Assembly: GCF_039548895.1 (NCBI RefSeq)
Contig: NZ_JBCLVG010000001.1
Strand: one strand, 5' to 3'
DNA: 64,000 bases
Source of the DNA: Orlajensenia stereocauli
GTDB lineage: Bacteria; Actinomycetota; Actinomycetes; Actinomycetales; Microbacteriaceae
Position numbers and translations under genes: made by a program. Of this stretch, positions 41,961-50,225 are shown piece after piece (the stretch's first letter is position 1; every line of letters starts with the position of its first letter). A model generated the notes under the pieces. The model saw only the letters and a program-made list of their open reading frames with translations. It did no database searches and was not told the origin of the DNA.

Positions 41961-43928
41961 ATGAAGAAGTCCCGTGGCATACATGTGACCGTCCTGTTCG
42001 CGCTGGCGTCATTGCTCGCGATGGGCACGCCTGTCAGCGCCGCGACCGCGGCGACCGACGGCGCGACCGACAGCACCGCATCCGCTCATGCAACGGCTGG
42101 CTCCGACCGGCGCGGGAGCGATCCAGGCGTGTACACGAACCCGCTCGCTCCCCAGGTGCCGGGCGACGGCGTCGTCGAGAGCTGCGCCGACCCGACCGTG
42201 CTGCGCGGGCAGCGTGCGGGCGATTCGTCGTGGTACCTCTACTGCACCACGGATCCGTTGAACGATGAAGACGTCGATACGCACGGCGACCCGGTGTTCC
42301 ACCGAGTTCCCGTGATGACCTCGCAGAATCTCGTGGACTGGACGTACGTCGGGGACTCGTTCGACGCCGCCCCCAGTTGGGCTGAACCCGGTGCGGCGCT
42401 CTGGGCGCCGGAGGTCATCTATTCGAGCACCTTCGACCAGTACTACATGTTCGTGGTCGTCACGAACACCGCGAGCGCGGTGAGTGGTGTCGAGGGATGC
42501 GACAGCGACAGCGCTATCGGCGTCGCGACGAGCCCCGACCCGACCGGCCCGTGGACCTTCTCTGACACGCCCGTCGTCGCGCCGCGGCCGGGCGGTACCG
42601 GATGCGCCTTCCTGTGGACCTACGACCCCGACGTGCTCGGTGACACCATCGCCGATTCGGGCATCCTCTATTACGGCAGCTATTACGGCGGCATCTCGGG
42701 CGCCGCCCTCAGCCTCACGGCGGACGGGGCCATGGCCGACACGGACGCAGCCACTCTCGTCGCGATCGACAACAAGTACGAGGGTGCCAACGTCGTTCAG
42801 AAAGACGGCTACTACTACCTGTTCGCGTCAGCGACCAACTGCTGCAACGGTGCGCTGACGGGATACAGCGTCTTCGTCGGCCGCTCGACGGATCCGCTCG
42901 GACCATACGTCGACCGCGAGGGGGTTTCGCTCACGGCAGAGAACACTGGCGGCACTCCCTTCCTCACCATGAACGGCAATCGCTGGGTCGGAACCGGTCA
43001 CAACACCGTGTTCCAGGATGCGCACGGCGACTGGTGGACGGTCTATCACGCGGTCGACCAGCAGGATCCCTTCTTCGCCTTCCAGACCGGATTCACCAAG
43101 CGCCCTGCCCTGCTCGACGCGATCGACTGGGTCGACGGATGGCCCACGGTGAATGGCGGAGCCGGCGCCTCGAATGACCGTGAGGCGGCCCCGGCTGCGC
43201 AGCCGGGTCAGGTGTCTCGGCATCGCTATCGCCCGGACGTGACGCAGGAGCCGAAGCGATCCCTTCCTCGATACTCCGACGAGTTCAACGGCACCACGAT
43301 CGGCAGCGCGTGGGCCTGGCAGCGCGAGGACATCGCTCCGAAGGCGACTTCGGCCGATGGGGTGCTGCGGATTCCGATTCAGGCCGGTGACCTCTACGTC
43401 GACGCGAACAGCGCGGCGGTCCTCGTTCGCGATGCCCCAAGAGGTGACTTCGTGATCGACACCAGACTGCGCGTGGATGTGCCGGCGGGATGCTGCTTCA
43501 ACTACGCGCAAGCGGGCATCCTCGCCTATGGGAGCGACGACGACTACGTGAAGCTCACGGAGAGCTCGATCTGGAACACCCGGCAGACCGAGTTCGCGAA
43601 GGAGATCAGCACAGCACCGGAGGGCTGGGCTCGTTACGGCAACACTGTCGTCGGCCCGCCCGGGGACGACTGGACCCATCTCCGGCTCGTCGTGCAGAAA
43701 CTCACGGGCGCCGAGCGCCGGGACGCCGGCGAGGACACTCACGGCTTCACCGCCTACACGAGCCGTGACGGGCACGCGTGGGTGAAGGGCGCCACATGGA
43801 CCCACTCTCTCGGTGACGACATGCGCATCGCCTTGGTCGCCTACGGGCTGCCGGACCCTGCCGCGAACCTCACAGCCGAGTTCGACTATGTGCGAGTCTC
43901 GACCGTCAAGGAGCGCAGACGCGGCTGA
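41961..43928 (+). CDS. Secreted GH43-family glycosidase
   Basis: A 655-residue secreted enzyme with a Sec signal peptide (KKSRG, hydrophobic core, then AATA). The five-bladed beta-propeller of GH43 follows: CADPTVLRG (general base Asp), WAPEVIYSS, ILYYGSYYGG and NKYEGANVVQKDGYYYLF (the Glu of the proton-donor strand). From about residue 440 a concanavalin-like C-terminal domain appears (SDEFNGTTIGSAWAWQRED...GCCFNYAQAGILAYG), as in beta-xylosidases and arabinanases. GAGGAG is seven bases before the ATG. Acts outside the cell on plant hemicellulose-type glycans; linkage specificity is not decided. Confidence 0.88.
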   Translation: MKKSRGIHVTVLFALASLLAMGTPVSAATAATDGATDSTASAHATAGSDRRGSDPGVYTNPLAPQVPGDGVVESCADPTVLRGQRAGDSSWYLYCTTDPLNDEDVDTHGDPVFHRVPVMTSQNLVDWTYVGDSFDAAPSWAEPGAALWAPEVIYSSTFDQYYMFVVVTNTASAVSGVEGCDSDSAIGVATSPDPTGPWTFSDTPVVAPRPGGTGCAFLWTYDPDVLGDTIADSGILYYGSYYGGISGAALSLTADGAMADTDAATLVAIDNKYEGANVVQKDGYYYLFASATNCCNGALTGYSVFVGRSTDPLGPYVDREGVSLTAENTGGTPFLTMNGNRWVGTGHNTVFQDAHGDWWTVYHAVDQQDPFFAFQTGFTKRPALLDAIDWVDGWPTVNGGAGASNDREAAPAAQPGQVSRHRYRPDVTQEPKRSLPRYSDEFNGTTIGSAWAWQREDIAPKATSADGVLRIPIQAGDLYVDANSAAVLVRDAPRGDFVIDTRLRVDVPAGCCFNYAQAGILAYGSDDDYVKLTESSIWNTRQTEFAKEISTAPEGWARYGNTVVGPPGDDWTHLRLVVQKLTGAERRDAGEDTHGFTAYTSRDGHAWVKGATWTHSLGDDMRIALVAYGLPDPAANLTAEFDYVRVSTVKERRRG

Positions 43929-44017
43929 GACGGGCGTCAGTGCGACCCTGACGTGACGCGAGGGCAGGATGCAGGACAGGCGACGTGCCACGATGAGAAC
44001 TGAGATTGAGGAGCATC

Positions 44018-44233
44018 ATGAGCAGATACGACATCTCCACCGTGAAGGTGGGGACCCTGCTGGATGATCCGGATGCGGTTGCGGTCCTCGAGCGCATCGC
44101 GCCGGGAGTGTCATCCAACCCGATGATCGGTCTGGCCCGGGGGATGAGCCTTGACGCAGCGCTGGGCGCCGCAGGAGGAAGGGTCGACGCCGCCACCAAG
44201 CAGCGGTTGCGAGACGAGCTCAGCGCTCTCTGA
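44018..44233 (+). CDS. Small helical protein resembling glycosidase-appended domain
   Basis: A 71-residue helical protein (VKVGTLLDDPDAVAVLERIAPG...NPMIGLARGMSLDAALGAAGG). The pattern of a short aspartate-bearing helix, then a Pro- and Met-containing second helix, recurs in my recollection as a C-terminal helical domain of some bacterial glycoside hydrolases and as stand-alone genes next to them. GAGGAG lies four bases before the ATG. It follows the GH43 gene by 89 bases on the same strand, so a link to carbohydrate use is plausible. Confidence 0.6.
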   Translation: MSRYDISTVKVGTLLDDPDAVAVLERIAPGVSSNPMIGLARGMSLDAALGAAGGRVDAATKQRLRDELSAL

Positions 44234-44281
44234 GGATCACGGGCCCGACGCGGCAAGCACGTCGCATCCCATCCGTACCAG

Positions 44282-44845
44282 TCATGCACTGGCGCGGGTG
44301 TGCAGCCGCGCGCCATCCGGGTTGAACAGGCAGAGCACTTCGAGAACCGCCAGGCCCGGATTACCGAATCCGTGCGGCACATGGGTGTCGAACTCGGCTG
44401 CTTCACCCGGCTCGAGGATCAGTTCGTCGTCGGCGAGGAGCAGTTTCAATCGCCCGGAGATCACATAGAGCCAGTCCCAGCCAGGGTGCACCCACTGTCG
44501 GATCGCCTTGTCCGGCGCCGGCGGATGCACCTGCTTGAACGCCTCCCACGAACCCGTCCCTCCCGACAATGGCACGGTCACGACGCCGTTGCTCACCCGT
44601 GGTCGCGGATGGATGCGTGCGTCACCCATCGCCGGCGCCCCGACGAGGTCGTCGAGCGTCAGCCGGTACAGCTGCGCGAGGGGCATGAGCAGGTCGAGTT
44701 GGGCTCTGCGCGTGCCTGCCTCCAGCCGGGACAGGGTGCTGATCGATATGCCGCTCACCTCTTCGACGTCGCGAAGTGTCAGCCCGCGCGATTCCCGGAT
44801 CGCGCGCAGGCGGTCGCCTACTCGGGCAGGATCAGGACCCACCAC
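44282..44845 (-). CDS. XRE-cupin transcriptional regulator
   Basis: A 187-residue regulator: an XRE helix-turn-helix (RLRAIRESRGLTLRDVEEVSG...STLSRLEAGTRRAQLDLL, about 12-52) followed by a cupin domain (VHPGWDWLYVISGRLKLLL and EPGEAAEFDTHVPHGFGN, about 110-165). Such proteins usually sense a small metabolite through the cupin. A strong GGAGGAG precedes tandem GTG codons. It is divergent from the flavoprotein at 44915 and is probably its regulator. Confidence 0.88.
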   Translation of the reverse strand: MVGPDPARVGDRLRAIRESRGLTLRDVEEVSGISISTLSRLEAGTRRAQLDLLMPLAQLYRLTLDDLVGAPAMGDARIHPRPRVSNGVVTVPLSGGTGSWEAFKQVHPPAPDKAIRQWVHPGWDWLYVISGRLKLLLADDELILEPGEAAEFDTHVPHGFGNPGLAVLEVLCLFNPDGARLHTRASA

Positions 44846-44914
44846 GTCTCCTCCAAGGTTGTCGTTTCAGCAAAAGGACGGCGCGCACGTGGATTCTCCC
44901 ATCACGATGGGGAC

Positions 44915-45850
44915 ATGAGCCAGAGAGTCGAAGATGCCGACGTCATCATCGTCGGAGGCGGGCCAGCTGGTCTCAGTGCGGCCCTCTCTCTGGGTCGCGC
45001 GCGTCGGCGCGTGATCGTGGTCGACGCCGGTACCCCGCGGAACATGGGGGCCGCCCACATGCACGGGGTCCTGGGGCACGACGGGCTCGCCCCGCTTCAA
45101 TTCCTCGAACTCGGACGAGCCGAGGTGTCGCGGTACGGGGTGCAGCTCTGTCACGACGAGATATCAGCAGCCCGCGCTAACGCGACCGGCGTCGACGTCG
45201 ATACCCGGAATGGAACCATCAGCGGAAGGCGGCTCCTGATCGCGACGGGATTGACTGACGAACTGCCCGACATTCCCGGGATGCGCGATCAGTGGGGTCG
45301 GGGCGTTGTCGTGTGCCCCTATTGCGACGGCTGGGAGCACAAGGACGACGTCATCGGCGTCATCGCGACCTCGCCGCACAGCGTCGAACAGGCCCAGCTG
45401 CTGCGGCAGTGGTCGGAGCGAATCGTCTACTTCCCCCACGCGGCCGGAGATCCCAGCGCAGAAGCCTCGGATGCGCTCGCACGGCGGGGGATAAGGATGG
45501 CACGGGGTGCGGTCACCGGGCTCCGAATCGACGACGACGAAGTCACCGGGGTGGAGGTCGACGGGCGCGTCATCGCTGTGGGGGTGGTCTTCACCGGGCC
45601 GACTCCCCGGCCACGCGACGCCCTCTTGCGCTCCCTGGGAGCGGCGACGACAGACGGTCCACTCGGGTCGTGGGTCGACATCGACGAGGACGGGCGCACG
45701 ACCGTCCCCGGTGTGTGGGCGGTCGGAAACGTTGTGAACGTGCGGGCGAATGTTCCGGTCTCGCTGGGGCTCGGAGCCCTGGTGGGAGGCGCATTGAACT
45801 CGGACCTGGTCCACGACGACATCAGGAATGCTCGCAGTAGTTCTCACTGA
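44915..45850 (+). CDS. Thioredoxin-reductase-like FAD/NAD(P) oxidoreductase
   Basis: A 311-residue flavoprotein. The FAD site is VIIVGGGPAGLSAALSLGRARRRVIVVD (about 9-36), and an active-site CxxC is present as VVCPYCDGWEHKDD (CPYC, about 132-135). The C-terminal part (GVWAVGNVVNVRANVPVSLGLGALVGGAL) closes over the FAD. It resembles thioredoxin-reductase-like enzymes of unknown acceptor. The gene is divergent from an XRE-cupin regulator, the likely control. Start ATG at 44915; GGGG upstream. Confidence 0.88.
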   Translation: MSQRVEDADVIIVGGGPAGLSAALSLGRARRRVIVVDAGTPRNMGAAHMHGVLGHDGLAPLQFLELGRAEVSRYGVQLCHDEISAARANATGVDVDTRNGTISGRRLLIATGLTDELPDIPGMRDQWGRGVVVCPYCDGWEHKDDVIGVIATSPHSVEQAQLLRQWSERIVYFPHAAGDPSAEASDALARRGIRMARGAVTGLRIDDDEVTGVEVDGRVIAVGVVFTGPTPRPRDALLRSLGAATTDGPLGSWVDIDEDGRTTVPGVWAVGNVVNVRANVPVSLGLGALVGGALNSDLVHDDIRNARSSSH

Positions 45851-46042
45851 CTGGCAGGAGGAGTGAGCCATGCCCCTGAACGCCTACTCGACGCCCGTCA
45901 CGATCGACCGACCGGTATCCGCCGCCGATACTGGTCCCTTGAAGGCGCGTTCTGTATCGGATTGACTAGGTGGCGCACGACGGACCACGTGCACAAGGCG
46001 TGCTCGAGCTCTGGTGCTGATGAGCAGGGAGGTTCTCCGAAA

Positions 46043-46741
46043 ATGGACATGCTGACGGGCGAGAAGATCGCTGAGGCCAGGTTGACTGAATGGCGAAAGT
46101 TGGCTCAGGGGCTGCATGCCCGCTACCTGGTTGACGACTTCGGCACCGGCGCACGATTCGTCGCCGCGGTGGGGGAGGCCGGCGACGAGTTCGGACACCA
46201 TCCGAGCGCGGCGATCGGCGATGGGTACGTCGACCTGAAGCTGGTCAGCGCCGACGCCGTCTACCGCGACGACGACGGCACCGAATACGTCGTCGAGTGG
46301 GTGACCCAGCAGGACGTCGACCTCGCGCGACGGATCACCGAGATCGCCGCCGAACACAAGCTCGACCCCGACCCGACTTCGGTCAGCGTCATCGAACTCG
46401 GCCTCGACACGGGGCGCTCCGCGACGATCGCTCCGGTGTGGGCGGCGCTGCTCACCGGGAACGCCGAGGCCCAGGGCCACGGGTCTCCCAGCGACGAGAT
46501 CCGGGACGCCACGGGGCGCGTGCCGAACCTCTGGTTCGGTGACGCCGATGAGACCGAGACGTCGGGCCAGCGATTCCACCTCGAGGTCTATGTTGCGGTC
46601 GAGGTGGCCCAGCAGCGCATCGCCGCTGCCGTCGCGGCCGGCGGGACCGTGGTCGATGACAGCGACGCGCCCTCGCTCACAGTCATCGCCGACCAGGACG
46701 GCAACACGGGCGTCATCTGCGTAGCCAGCGGTCAGTCCTGA
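46043..46741 (+). CDS. PCD-VOC fusion protein
   Basis: A 232-residue two-domain protein. Residues 1-110 are a pterin-4a-carbinolamine-dehydratase-like domain (WRKLAQGLHARYLVDDFGTGARFVAAV...DEFGHHPSAAIGDGYVDLKLVS; the HHP triad is the dehydratase signature). Residues about 115-232 form a vicinal-oxygen-chelate (glyoxalase-like) domain with VIELGLDTGRSATIAPVWAALL and PNLWFGDAD. This fusion is known from actinobacteria, where its activity is unproven. GGGAGG lies ten bases upstream of ATG. It overlaps the convergent arfB-like gene at the 3' end. Confidence 0.85.
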   Translation: MDMLTGEKIAEARLTEWRKLAQGLHARYLVDDFGTGARFVAAVGEAGDEFGHHPSAAIGDGYVDLKLVSADAVYRDDDGTEYVVEWVTQQDVDLARRITEIAAEHKLDPDPTSVSVIELGLDTGRSATIAPVWAALLTGNAEAQGHGSPSDEIRDATGRVPNLWFGDADETETSGQRFHLEVYVAVEVAQQRIAAAVAAGGTVVDDSDAPSLTVIADQDGNTGVICVASGQS

Positions 46742-47169
46742 GGTGGGCGACGCATCCGTTTGACGTCGGTGCGTCGCTTCTTCGCTGTCAGGCGTCTCTC
46801 CTTGGAGCCACGACTCGGTTTCGTCGGTCGTCGCGTTGGTGACGGCGGCCGAAGAGCGTCAGCCACGACGGCGGCCAGCCGAGCGCGCGCTGCATTCCTG
46901 TTGCGCAATTGCTCACGGTGTTCGGATGCGCTGATCGTCAGAACGCCATCGACGACGCGATTGCCCAGCCGCTCGAGGAGTCGTTCTCGTTGGAGCGGAG
47001 ACAGGGTGGCCGAGCCTGCAACATCCCAGACGAGTTCCGCTCGGGAGTCGGCGGTGTTCACGCCTTGCCCGCCCGGACCGGACGACCGGGAGAACCGCCA
47101 AGTCAGCTCTGACTCGGGGATCGTGAGACCCGAGTCGACCTGAAGGCCGGGACGGTGGGCAGCGGGCAT
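46732..47169 (-). CDS. arfB: ArfB-type alternative ribosome-rescue hydrolase
   Basis: A 145-residue protein with the release-factor-type GGQ motif (RFSRSSGPGGQGVNTADSRAELVW, about 25-48) and a basic, Arg/Lys-rich C-terminal tail (SRGSKERRLTAKKRRTDVKRMRR) that enters the mRNA channel. ArfB hydrolyses peptidyl-tRNA on stalled ribosomes lacking a stop codon. The ATG at 47169 starts a plausible N-terminus. The gene converges on, and overlaps, the PCD-VOC gene by ten bases. Confidence 0.9.
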   Translation of the reverse strand: MPAAHRPGLQVDSGLTIPESELTWRFSRSSGPGGQGVNTADSRAELVWDVAGSATLSPLQRERLLERLGNRVVDGVLTISASEHREQLRNRNAARARLAAVVADALRPPSPTRRPTKPSRGSKERRLTAKKRRTDVKRMRRPPQD

Positions 47170-47274
47170 GCGTCCATCATCCTCCCGCGACCCACGGTGT
47201 CGCCGACTCGTGAGTGAAGGCAACAGGGTTCAGGAGGGCCGTACCCACGCCGGATGCGTGATCGGTCTGCACTA

Positions 47275-47814
47275 CTACCGCAGGGATGCCCTGACGATCG
47301 CATCCAGGACCGAGCGGGCGTCGATGTCGTCGTGACCCGCGATGTCGTGCAGGAAGAGTCCCTCGAAGCAGACCGCGAGTAATTGGGTGGCGAGATCGGG
47401 ATCGGGCGCTCCGAGGGCGACGAACTGAGAACGCAACGTGGTGAGGAGCCGGCTTCGACCTTCGGCCAGTAATGCCCGCAGCTCATCGTCATGACTTGCC
47501 TCGACGAACAGCGCGAGGCGCGCGGCCGTCATCTCCCGGTTCGATCCCGTCAGAAATCCATACAGGTCGACGAGGCCGTCAATGAATTCCTGGGCGGATG
47601 CCGGGCTCGTTCTGCTTGCGACGACGGGAAGCTCGACCGTCACCATGTACCCGGTGACACCTTGGAAGAGTGCGGACCGGGTTCGGAAGTAGTTCGACGT
47701 TGATCCGTCGGGCAACCCCGCGCGAACGTCGACCCGGCGGTGGGTGAGCGCTCGGACACCCCCGGTCGCCAACAGTGAGATCGCGGCTTTCAGAGCGCGT
47801 TCACGATTCGTCAT
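47275..47814 (-). CDS. TetR/AcrR-family regulator
   Basis: A 179-residue TetR protein with the N-terminal helix-turn-helix (RERALKAAISLLATGGVRALTHRRVDVRAGLPDGSTSNYFRTRSAL, about 3-48) and a helical effector domain. The HTH has the unusual VRAGLPDGSTSNYF loop typical of a subgroup of actinobacterial regulators. It is divergent from a four-span membrane-protein gene, with a perfect palindrome in the gap, and so likely regulates that gene and itself. Start ATG at 47814. Confidence 0.88.
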   Translation of the reverse strand: MTNRERALKAAISLLATGGVRALTHRRVDVRAGLPDGSTSNYFRTRSALFQGVTGYMVTVELPVVASRTSPASAQEFIDGLVDLYGFLTGSNREMTAARLALFVEASHDDELRALLAEGRSRLLTTLRSQFVALGAPDPDLATQLLAVCFEGLFLHDIAGHDDIDARSVLDAIVRASLR

Positions 47815-47834
47815 GATCACCTGAGCACTATATC

Positions 47835-47852
47835 CGTAGTGTTTTCACTACG
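47835..47852. promoter_or_regulatory. TetR operator candidate
   Basis: CGTAGTGTTTTCACTACG is an inverted repeat with perfect 7-base arms around TTTT, in the 58-base gap between the divergent TetR and membrane-protein genes. Two other copies of an ACTA/TAGT half-site lie on either side (CACTA at 47826 and TTAGTAGT at 47853). Confidence 0.7.
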
Positions 47853-47872
47853 TTAGTAGTATCGTCGGTGTC

Positions 47873-48283
47873 ATGTCGTACGTCGTCCTCGTACTCATGG
47901 CCATCCAGGCGGCCGCCGGAGTTCTGCTCCTTGCCGGGTGGATGCGCGGCACACGGCCGGGAGGCCGCGTGGTGCTGACCCACGTGTCGGCCGGCCTCCT
48001 CACCGTGGCGTTCTGGATTCTGTTCCTGCTTCAGGGTTCCGTCTGGTCCGCTTGGACGGCATTCGCGGCCATGACCGTGGGAAATGCCGTCGGCGACTCG
48101 ATGCTGGTCGAGCGGTGGCAGCGCATGAACAATTCGTCGAGGGGCTTCTGGCGCAGCTACGGCGCGGCGATCGCGGCGGTGTTCGCGGGGGAGATGCCGA
48201 GGAGCGTCGCGTTCCACGCTCTCTTCGCCGGAGTGGTCTACTTCTGCACGCTCGGAGTCTGCATCGGAGCATCCGTCGCCTGA
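47873..48283 (+). CDS. Four-span membrane protein
   Basis: A 136-residue protein with four hydrophobic segments (about residues 3-23, 33-54, 58-75 and 114-134; the last is aromatic-rich). The third span is interrupted by polar residues. No transport or enzyme motif is seen. It is transcribed divergently from the TetR gene across the palindrome described. The likely role is membrane permeability or efflux accessory, but this is a guess from layout alone. Confidence 0.65.
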   Translation: MSYVVLVLMAIQAAAGVLLLAGWMRGTRPGGRVVLTHVSAGLLTVAFWILFLLQGSVWSAWTAFAAMTVGNAVGDSMLVERWQRMNNSSRGFWRSYGAAIAAVFAGEMPRSVAFHALFAGVVYFCTLGVCIGASVA

Positions 48284-48290
48284 ATCGGCA

Positions 48291-48857
48291 TCACTGTTCG
48301 CGAGCTGCCCTGGCGCGAGCCTTGATCGCGAGGATGACGTCGGTCTTGGCGTCGGCGTAGTCGTTCATGTCGTCCCACCGCTCGCTGAGCAGGCTTCTCT
48401 TGGTGCTCTCGTAGAGGGCCCGGTCGTTCGCGTCTGAACGCAGGTGATCGCGGAGGAGGAGATACTCGTCGATGGCCGGATCGTGTCGTTCGTACAGGTG
48501 CACGTGCACGTCGCGTGCCGGGGTGCGCACGAGACGATGCCGCGGTTCGCGTACCCGCAGTTCGTAACCGGCGGCCAGGAGCCCATCGAGGTAGTCCTCC
48601 TCGGCGGTGATGTCGTCGACCGCGACGACGATGTCGATGATGGGCTTCGCGGCCAGCCCGGGAACCGCCGTGGAACCGATGTGCTCGATCTCGACGTCTG
48701 AACCCGCGAGGGCATCCGTGATCCGCCGACGGTGATCGAGATAGATGTCAGGCCACTGGTCGTCGTAGCTGTGCAGCTCGATCGCGAGCGCCTCGGCGCC
48801 GCCCACCAGTTCGAGTGTCGTGACGTCGGGTCGGCGGGGTATTCGGCTGTAACTCAC
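48291..48857 (-). CDS. GrpB/UPF0157-family nucleotidyltransferase-like protein
   Basis: A 188-residue protein of the GrpB family (PF04229). The marker region is VEIEHIGSTAVPGLAAKPIIDIVVAV (about 53-78), in which the GSTAV-pocket and the D-I-V strand resemble the minimal nucleotidyltransferase fold, and VHVHLYERHDPAIDEYLLLRDHLR follows. Substrate is unknown. The GTG at 48857 is chosen because it begins the conserved region. It converges with the small membrane-protein gene, eight bases apart, and is followed upstream by a strong hairpin. Confidence 0.85.
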   Translation of the reverse strand: MSYSRIPRRPDVTTLELVGGAEALAIELHSYDDQWPDIYLDHRRRITDALAGSDVEIEHIGSTAVPGLAAKPIIDIVVAVDDITAEEDYLDGLLAAGYELRVREPRHRLVRTPARDVHVHLYERHDPAIDEYLLLRDHLRSDANDRALYESTKRSLLSERWDDMNDYADAKTDVILAIKARARAAREQ

Positions 48858-48899
48858 AGGAACATCTTCGCAGTGCGGCCGAGGTCCACGAAGACAAGC

Positions 48900-48934
48900 G
48901 AAGGGCGGTGAGGGTGCCACCCTCACCGCCCTTC
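48900..48934 (-). terminator. Strong hairpin terminator
   Basis: A perfect 16-base stem, with arms GAAGGGCGGTGAGGGT and ACCCTCACCGCCCTTC around a 3-base loop, lies 14 bases after the stop of the dioxygenase gene. There is no U-tract. It separates the catabolic cluster from the GrpB gene on the same strand. Confidence 0.85.
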
Positions 48935-48947
48935 ACATGCCGGAGCG

Positions 48948-49967
48948 CTACCCGCGGCCCTGCTTCGCATACGGGTTGATGATGTCGGCGAGGGTGTCGG
49001 GGTGCACGCCCTCCTCGGTCGCGCTCGGGCCGTCTGCGGGCGGGAACGACTCAGTCATCGACATCGGCATCGATCCGTTGCGGTAGAAGTTGTTCGACCC
49101 CTGCGAGGGCTTCCAGTCGTAGGGCTCCCAGTCGGGCACGTAGTTGCGGTAGCCGCCGGTGTTCACCTCGACGCGCATGCCGCTCGGGTCGCGGAAGTAC
49201 AGGAAGCTCTGCTCCCCGATGCCGTGGATCGACGGTCCGTACTCCATGTCGGTGCCGTTCTCCATGAGAACGTCGGCTGCCTGCAGAAGTTCCTCGCGAG
49301 TGTCGACCCAGTACGCGTAGTGGTTCACGCGACCCGCGCGGCTGGATCCGTCATAGACGATGCCGAGATCGTGCGACTTCTCGTTGGTCGTGATGACGCC
49401 GAAGACCGTGAGCGGCGCCTCGTCGAGTTCGGTGAACGCCATGGCCCTGAAGCCGAGCACGTCTCCGTACCACTGCGCGAATCCCTTGACGTCGCTCGAC
49501 GCGACGGTCACGTGGTCGAGCTGGCGGGGTGCCACCGCGTGGCGGCTGCGGCGCTCGGGGCGGTCGGGATAGGCCGACGCGAACTCGCCTTCGCCCTTGT
49601 ACTTCTCGACGTCCCAGTAGAGCTCCATGGTGTGTCCGTACGGGCCCGTGAACGTGTACGAGCGGCCGTGGCCGAAGCTCTTCTCGGTCCAGGATCCGGC
49701 ATGTCCCGCCGCCTCGATACGCCGCACTGCCTCGTCGAGCGCGTCATCGCTCGAGGTGCGCCAGGCCATGACGGCCAGGGTCGTCTCCGGGCCTTCCGAG
49801 ATCACGAGGCTGTGGGTGTAGTAGTCGCCCCAGGCGCGAAGGTAGTGCTTTCCATCCTCCGTGTGGATCGTACGCAGCCCGACCTGCTCTTCATAGAAGG
49901 CGACGGATGCCGCGACGTCGGGTGTCGTGATCTCCACATGGGAGAGGTGGGAGAGGAGTTTGATCAT
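48948..49967 (-). CDS. Extradiol (catechol 2,3-type) ring-cleavage dioxygenase
   Basis: A 339-residue two-domain VOC dioxygenase that opens catechol-type rings next to a hydroxyl, using Fe(II). The N-terminal domain is about 5-125; the C-terminal catalytic domain carries the metal ligands H152 (QLDHVTV), H216 (RVNHYAYW) and E267 (MRVEVNTG). The C-terminus is longer than in XylE by about 30 residues and is rich in Asn, Pro and Ser. AAGGA is seven bases before the ATG. It is divergent from the FAH-cyclase-monooxygenase operon across two palindromes, so it is probably part of the same pathway. Confidence 0.9.
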   Translation of the reverse strand: MIKLLSHLSHVEITTPDVAASVAFYEEQVGLRTIHTEDGKHYLRAWGDYYTHSLVISEGPETTLAVMAWRTSSDDALDEAVRRIEAAGHAGSWTEKSFGHGRSYTFTGPYGHTMELYWDVEKYKGEGEFASAYPDRPERRSRHAVAPRQLDHVTVASSDVKGFAQWYGDVLGFRAMAFTELDEAPLTVFGVITTNEKSHDLGIVYDGSSRAGRVNHYAYWVDTREELLQAADVLMENGTDMEYGPSIHGIGEQSFLYFRDPSGMRVEVNTGGYRNYVPDWEPYDWKPSQGSNNFYRNGSMPMSMTESFPPADGPSATEEGVHPDTLADIINPYAKQGRG

Positions 49968-50059
49968 CGTTGATCCTTCGATTCAGGGACGTCGCCAGAC
50001 GGTCGACTGTCTGCCCCTCAACTTTCGCGACCGGCAAGCCATCAGGGAAGCTGAATCCA

Positions 50060-50076
50060 CTGATGCAAGTCATCAG
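50060..50076. promoter_or_regulatory. CTGATG/CATCAG inverted repeat
   Basis: CTGATG-CAAGT-CATCAG is a perfect inverted repeat (6-base arms) in the divergent promoter region. Two further half-sites, CATCAG at 50138 and CTGATG at 50158, occur nearer to the plus-strand operon. A T-N11-A LysR site is compatible with it but not proven. Confidence 0.55.
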
Positions 50077-50189
50077 CCTGACTGATGGTTGCTGCAACGG
50101 GTAAGAGCACTCGACCATCAACGGGAGTGATGTAGCGCATCAGTAATATGCGCTTCACTGATGGATCCATCGCCGATTGGATGGCCTCA

Positions 50190-50207
50190 CGGCGCAACGT
50201 TGCGCCG
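50190..50207. promoter_or_regulatory. 18-base perfect palindrome
   Basis: CGGCGCAACGTTGCGCCG is self-complementary over 18 bases and ends 18 bases before the GTG of the FAH gene. IclR-family and similar regulators bind palindromes of this size; the IclR gene at 57863 is a candidate, but the LysR and unlinked regulators are equally possible. Confidence 0.65.
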
Positions 50208-50225
50208 CCGTGATCGGAGATCCAC

